A stretch of DNA of 64,000 nucleotides from Tabrizicola sp. (GTDB lineage Bacteria > Pseudomonadota > Alphaproteobacteria > Rhodobacterales > Rhodobacteraceae), in the NCBI RefSeq assembly GCF_016792905.1, contig NZ_JAEULP010000017.1:62001-126000 (forward strand), read 5' to 3'. Of the stretch, positions 60,381 to 64,000 are shown in pieces (position 1 is the first letter of the stretch; each line of letters starts with the position of its first letter). The position numbers and the translations under genes were made by a program. A model generated the notes under the pieces. It saw only the letters and a list, made by a program, of their open reading frames with translations. It had not been told where the DNA came from and did no database searches.

Positions 60381-61552
60381 TCGAGTTTCAGCAATCCCCG
60401 ACCGATCCCGGTTTCGTCCAGGACCCCTACCCCTTCTACGAACGCGCCCGCGCTGCCGGGCCTTTCTTCCACTGGACCGACTACAACCTGATCTGCACCG
60501 GCAACGCAGCCGCGGTGAATGCGATCTTCCGCGACCGCCGCTTCGGGCGCGAGCCGGTGGAGCCCCCGGTCATCCCGCCCCACCTGGCCCCGTTCTACGC
60601 GGTCGAGGCGCATTCGATGCTGGAGCTGGAGCCTCCGCGCCACACGCGCCTGCGCAACCTGGTCCTGCGGGCCTTCACCTCGCGCCGCATCGCGGGTCTG
60701 GCGCCCGACATCACGGCGCTTGCGACCGAACTGGCGGAAAGCTTCGCTGCGGGGGAGAGTGACCTTCTCCAGACCTTCGCCCAGCCTCTGCCCGTCCGCA
60801 TCATCGCCCGACTGCTGGGCGTCCCCGAGGAGATGGCGCCCGACCTCCTGCGCTGGTCGAACGCCATGGTCGGCATGTACATGGCCGGTCGCACCCGAGA
60901 GACGGAAGACCGCGCCGTCGCCGCGACCGAGGCTTTCGTGGCCTTCATGCGCGCCTATGTGGACGAACGCCGCGCGCGCCCGGCGGACGACCTGATCACC
61001 CAGCTGATCGCCGCCGAGATGGAGGGCGAGAAGCTATCGACCGATGAACTCATCTCCACCTGCATCCTCCTCCTCAACGCCGGCCACGAGGCGACCGTCC
61101 ACACCATAGGCAACGGGGTGAAGATGCTCCTGGAGACCGGCACGCCGCTGTCGGCGCTGGCGCCGGAGGCTGTGGACGGCACGGTCGAGGAAATCCTCCG
61201 CTTCGACCCGGCGCTGCACATGTTCACCCGGCACGCCTACGAAGATGTCGAGATCATGGGCCAGACCTTCCATCGCGGCGACCGGGTCGGCCTCCTGCTC
61301 GCCATGGCGAACCGCGATCCTGGCGTCTGGGACCGGCCCGACCAGTTCCTGCCCTCCCGCCCGGTCAAGCCGCTGGCGACCTTCGGCGCGGGCCTGCATT
61401 TCTGCGTCGGCGCGCCCCTCGCCCGGCTGGAACTCCAGATCGCGCTGCCGATCCTCTTCAAGCGCCATCCGAACCTCGCGCTGGCAGAACCGCCGCGCTA
61501 CGCCGACGTCTACCACTTCCACGGCCTGCGCGAGTTGAGCGTCACCGTCTAA
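60377..61552 (+). CDS. Cytochrome P450
   Basis: 391 residues, the usual size for a soluble bacterial P450 taking electrons from a ferredoxin. I-helix NAGHEAT (about 233-239), ExxR as EEILR (about 271), PERF-region analogue PDQFLP, and haem loop FGAGLHFCVG with Cys343 as the iron ligand. The substrate is unknown. No ferredoxin or reductase gene is nearby. Translationally coupled to the EamA transporter upstream. Confidence 0.94.
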   Translation: MIEFQQSPTDPGFVQDPYPFYERARAAGPFFHWTDYNLICTGNAAAVNAIFRDRRFGREPVEPPVIPPHLAPFYAVEAHSMLELEPPRHTRLRNLVLRAFTSRRIAGLAPDITALATELAESFAAGESDLLQTFAQPLPVRIIARLLGVPEEMAPDLLRWSNAMVGMYMAGRTRETEDRAVAATEAFVAFMRAYVDERRARPADDLITQLIAAEMEGEKLSTDELISTCILLLNAGHEATVHTIGNGVKMLLETGTPLSALAPEAVDGTVEEILRFDPALHMFTRHAYEDVEIMGQTFHRGDRVGLLLAMANRDPGVWDRPDQFLPSRPVKPLATFGAGLHFCVGAPLARLELQIALPILFKRHPNLALAEPPRYADVYHFHGLRELSVTV

Positions 61553-61555
61553 GTC

Positions 61556-61620
61556 TTTCACCTGGCACCAAATATCCCCGCCGGAGGCACGCCGAGGAGG
61601 AGGGCGCGGGCCCCGACGAC
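61556..61620 (-). repeat. Dispersed GGATATTTG element, copy C
   Basis: On the minus strand: GCCTCCGGCGGGGATATTTG, then GTGCCAGGTGAAAG, immediately downstream of the P450 stop. Core GGATATTTG at 61569-61577. The flanking GC-rich part (61580-61620) resembles the hairpin part of copy A. The layout agrees with an intergenic element I recall as frequent in Rhodobacteraceae. Confidence 0.5.
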
Positions 61621-61665
61621 GAGACAAAGGACTTGCGCGTCAGCGCTCCATTTGAGAACCGCCCA

Positions 61666-62127
61666 TCACAGGGGAAGGACGGTCGTCGACTTGATCTCTT
61701 CCATGCTCAGCAGCGCCGTCACGTTGTAGATCCGCACCTCGGAAATCAGCGCCTGGTAGAAGGTGTCATAGGCCCGGGCGTTCCTGACCCGCACCTTCAG
61801 GATATAGTCGATGTCCCCGGCCAGCCGGTGCGCCTCCAGCACCTCGGGGCGCTCGCGCAAGGCTTTCAGGAACTTCCGCTGCCACTCGGCCTCGTGCTCG
61901 GAGGTGCGGATCAGCACGAAGAAACAGGCCTCCAGCCCCAGCGCCTCGGGGTCAAGGATCGCGGTCGTCCGGGTGATCACCCCCTGCTCGCGCATCCGGC
62001 GGATCCTGTTCCAGACCGGGGTCTTGGAAGACCCCACTTTCCGGGCGATTTCATCCAGCGATTGCTCGGCATCCTGTTGCAGTTCGGACAGGATTTTCCG
62101 GTCCAGATCGTCCAGCGCGGCGGTCAT
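61666..62127 (-). CDS. Lrp/AsnC-family transcriptional regulator
   Basis: 153 residues. N-terminal helix-turn-helix (about 5-60, LDRKILSELQQDAEQSLDEIARKVG) and a C-terminal RAM/AsnC ligand-binding domain (70-150). The start at 62127 is the standard N-terminus (MTAALDDLDRKIL); an upstream in-frame start is not conserved-looking. It is divergent from DUF2849-cysI, suggesting that it regulates sulfite/nitrite reduction, possibly sensing cysteine or another amino acid. Confidence 0.92.
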   Translation of the reverse strand: MTAALDDLDRKILSELQQDAEQSLDEIARKVGSSKTPVWNRIRRMREQGVITRTTAILDPEALGLEACFFVLIRTSEHEAEWQRKFLKALRERPEVLEAHRLAGDIDYILKVRVRNARAYDTFYQALISEVRIYNVTALLSMEEIKSTTVLPL

Positions 62128-62269
62128 TCCTGTTTTTCCCCCTTTCGCGGAAAACGGGTTCTTCCATGCAACAGTATCGGAACAGGTATCCTTATCTGCA
62201 AGGGCCACTGGCTTGCACCCGGGAAAATATTCTATATTTGGCACCGGATATCCAGACCTCGAGAGCATC
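62128..62269. promoter_or_regulatory. Divergent promoter region between Lrp/AsnC regulator and DUF2849-cysI
   Basis: 142 bases with AT-rich parts. AAATAT-TCT-ATATTT (62225-62239) is a perfect 6+6 inverted repeat ending 30 bases before the DUF2849 start; GGATATCC (62246-62253) is a second palindrome. They are plausible sites for the adjacent Lrp-type regulator or for RNA polymerase. Assignment is positional. Confidence 0.45.
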
Positions 62270-62575
62270 ATGAGCCGCCGCTTCACCCCGAAGATCGTGA
62301 CCGCCAACCGACTGCGCGAGGGCGACGTCGTCTATCTGACCGCCGACGACCGCTGGTCCGCCCTCCACCACGAGGCCGAGTTGATCGAGGACGAGGCCCA
62401 TGCCCAGATGCGGCTGTTGCATGCGGCGGCGCAGAAACTGCTTGTGGTCGGCGCCTATCTGGCCGATGCCAAGGCGGGACCAAACGGCCCCGAACCGACC
62501 CATTTCCGCGAGGAATTCCGCACCCGCGGCCCCTCGAACTATCACCACGGCAAGCAAGCCGACCTGGCCAGCTGA
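62270..62575 (+). CDS. DUF2849 domain protein
   Basis: 101 residues, begins MSRRFTPKIVTANRLREGDV and contains EEFRTRGPSNYHHGKQ near the end. DUF2849 genes are known to sit in front of sulfite/nitrite reductase genes in alphaproteobacteria. The role is unknown, perhaps an accessory of assimilatory sulfite reduction. The stop lies six bases before cysI. Confidence 0.85.
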   Translation: MSRRFTPKIVTANRLREGDVVYLTADDRWSALHHEAELIEDEAHAQMRLLHAAAQKLLVVGAYLADAKAGPNGPEPTHFREEFRTRGPSNYHHGKQADLAS

Positions 62576-62581
62576 GGCGAC

Positions 62582-64000
62582 ATGTATTCCTACTCCGACT
62601 TCGACGAAGCCTTCGTCCGCTCGCGCGTCGCGCAGTTCACCAACCAGGTCGAACGGCGGCTGGATGGTTCGCTCACCGAAGATGAATTCCGCCCGCTGCG
62701 CCTGATGAACGGTCTTTATCTGCAACTGCATGCCTACATGCTGCGGATCGCCATTCCCTACGGGACCCTTGCGCCACGCCAGATGCGACAGCTGGCCTAC
62801 ATCGCCGACACCTGGGACAAGGGCTATGGCCACTTCACCACCCGGCAGAACATCCAGTTCAACTGGCCGAAGCTGCCGGACGTTCCCGCCATCCTGAAGG
62901 CGCTGGCCGATGTGGAAATGCACGCGATCCAGACCAGCGGCAACACGGTGCGCAACGTGACCGCCGACCATTTCGCCGGCGCGGCCGCCGATGAAATCGC
63001 CGATCCCCGCCCCTATGCCGAGCTTCTGCGCCAGTGGTCGACCGACCACCCGGAGTTCCAGTTCCTGCCGCGCAAGTTCAAGATTGCCATCACCGGCAGC
63101 CCGAATGACCGGGCAGTCACGAAGGCACATGACATCGGGCTGCGCATGGTCCGCAATGCCGCCGGTCAGCCGGGTTTCGAGGTCATTGTCGGCGGTGGCC
63201 TGGGTCGAACCCCGATGATCGGGATGACCGTGCGCGACTTCCTGCCGGAAGCCGATCTTCTTCCCTACGTCGAGGCCGTCCTCTCGGTCTACAACACGCT
63301 CGGACGCCGGGACAACAAGTACAAGGCGCGGATCAAGATTACCCTGCACGAAACCGGCAAGGACGAGATCACCCGCATGGTCGAGGCCGAGTTCGCGCGC
63401 CTGCGCCCCCTCTTCGGCGGGAATGACCAGAAGCTTCTGGCCGACATCCGCGAGGCCTTCGCGCCCCCCGCCTTCCGCGATGCGCCAGTCGACGCCTATG
63501 ACTCCTTCTACAAGGCCGACCCGGTGTTCCGCGCCTGGGCCGACACCAACCTTGCCCGGCACCGCAACGACCAGTATGCCATCGTGACCATCAGCCTGAA
63601 GGCGCATGGCCAGACGCCCGGCGACGCGACCTCGGACCAGATGCGCCTGCTTGCCGATCTGGCCGAGACCTATGGCCATTCCGACCTGCGCATCAGCCAC
63701 GAGCAGAACGTGATCCTGCCGCATGTCCACAAGTCGGACCTGCCGGTGCTGCATGCAGCGCTGGTCAAGGCGGGCCTCGGCACGGCGAATGTCGGGCTCC
63801 TGTCCGACATCATCGCCTGCCCCGGCATGGACTATTGCGCGCTCGCAACCGCCCGCTCGATCCCCGTCGCGCAGGAACTGGCTGCACATTTCGAGGCCTT
63901 GAAGCTGGAACATGAGATCGGCCCCCTGAAGATCAAGATTTCCGGCTGCATCAACGCCTGCGGGCACCACCACGTTGGCCATATCGGCATTCTGGGTCTC
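62582..64000 (+). CDS. cysI: Sulfite/nitrite reductase haemoprotein (CysI-like), 3' end outside window
   Basis: 473 codons visible. A sirohaem and [4Fe-4S] enzyme reducing sulfite to sulfide in cysteine synthesis. Two ferredoxin-like half-domains (about 45-110 and 300-370). Cluster and sirohaem ligands: CPGMDYC (Cys413, Cys419) and CINAC (Cys456, Cys460). RQNIQFNW and SGNTVRNVT are characteristic. The frame is open to the right edge, about 80 residues short of the family length. Nitrite reductase activity cannot be excluded, but the DUF2849/Lrp context favours sulfite. Confidence 0.92.
   Translation, partial: MYSYSDFDEAFVRSRVAQFTNQVERRLDGSLTEDEFRPLRLMNGLYLQLHAYMLRIAIPYGTLAPRQMRQLAYIADTWDKGYGHFTTRQNIQFNWPKLPDVPAILKALADVEMHAIQTSGNTVRNVTADHFAGAAADEIADPRPYAELLRQWSTDHPEFQFLPRKFKIAITGSPNDRAVTKAHDIGLRMVRNAAGQPGFEVIVGGGLGRTPMIGMTVRDFLPEADLLPYVEAVLSVYNTLGRRDNKYKARIKITLHETGKDEITRMVEAEFARLRPLFGGNDQKLLADIREAFAPPAFRDAPVDAYDSFYKADPVFRAWADTNLARHRNDQYAIVTISLKAHGQTPGDATSDQMRLLADLAETYGHSDLRISHEQNVILPHVHKSDLPVLHAALVKAGLGTANVGLLSDIIACPGMDYCALATARSIPVAQELAAHFEALKLEHEIGPLKIKISGCINACGHHHVGHIGILGL

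Overview
The window is GC-rich chromosomal DNA from an alphaproteobacterium, almost certainly a member of the Rhodobacteraceae (Rhodobacter/Gemmobacter/Tabrizicola-like). The evidence is the CtrA/SciP pair, the pyrH-to-lpxB envelope operon with LpxI and an OmpH/Skp gene, the Usg and DUF2849 proteins, GluQ next to HisI, TRAP transporters, and intergenic repeats of types I recall as common in this family. It reads as a conserved core-genome segment. I see no rRNA, tRNA, CRISPR array, prophage or insertion sequence.

Layout. 1-2.4 kb: 5' part of glnE (minus; its C-terminus lies off the left edge). 2.4-9.7 kb: YbaK-type deacylase, a DUF2852 membrane protein behind twin palindromes, bpt, two VOC proteins, an HxlR regulator and a split TRAP transporter (QM on plus, P convergent on minus). 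9.7-12.3 kb: an attenuator-controlled ilvBN operon with a 15-residue leader peptide. 12.3-17 kb (minus): a Cfa-type methyltransferase, an enoyl-CoA hydratase, ccmH and ccmF. 17-19.8 kb: methyltransferase, arginase and ornithine cyclodeaminase (arginine to proline). 20-27 kb: usg, gyrA, trmFO, gluQ, hisI, an IscU-like protein and an unlisted 40-residue membrane protein. 27-32.5 kb (minus): ligA-recG, then sciP-ctrA. 32.7-34.3 kb: mnmA and a DUF2059 secreted protein.

34.3-46.2 kb (minus) is one tightly packed operon in transcription order pyrH, frr, uppS, cdsA, dxr, rseP, bamA, ompH/skp, fabZ, lpxA, lpxI, lpxB. It links nucleotide supply, ribosome recycling, isoprenoid and phospholipid synthesis, outer-membrane protein assembly and lipid A synthesis. 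miaA diverges from it. 47.3-54.7 kb: an AraC-type regulator and a peptide-type ABC transporter with an enlarged permease and a double ATPase. 54.8-59.4 kb: lytic transglycosylase, ssb, SufT-like protein, a cyclase-like/HTH (SatD-like) protein with a DUF3307 membrane partner, an A-type Fe-S carrier and tpiA. 59.5-61.6 kb: an EamA transporter overlapping a cytochrome P450. 61.7-64 kb: an Lrp/AsnC regulator diverging from DUF2849-cysI; cysI runs off the right edge.

Most neighbouring co-directional genes overlap by 1, 4 or 8 bases, so translational coupling is the rule. No stretch without a gene exceeds about 300 bases. The longest are 9669-9949 (ilv leader), 19798-20072, 8999-9266 and 16919-17166. 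No clear new defence or mobile system is present. The items most worth follow-up are the SatD-like gene with its array of GCAAG/CTTGC motifs, a local cluster of GTATATAC palindromes across gyrA-trmFO, the ilv attenuator, the 40-residue membrane protein, and an IscU-like protein lacking canonical ligands.
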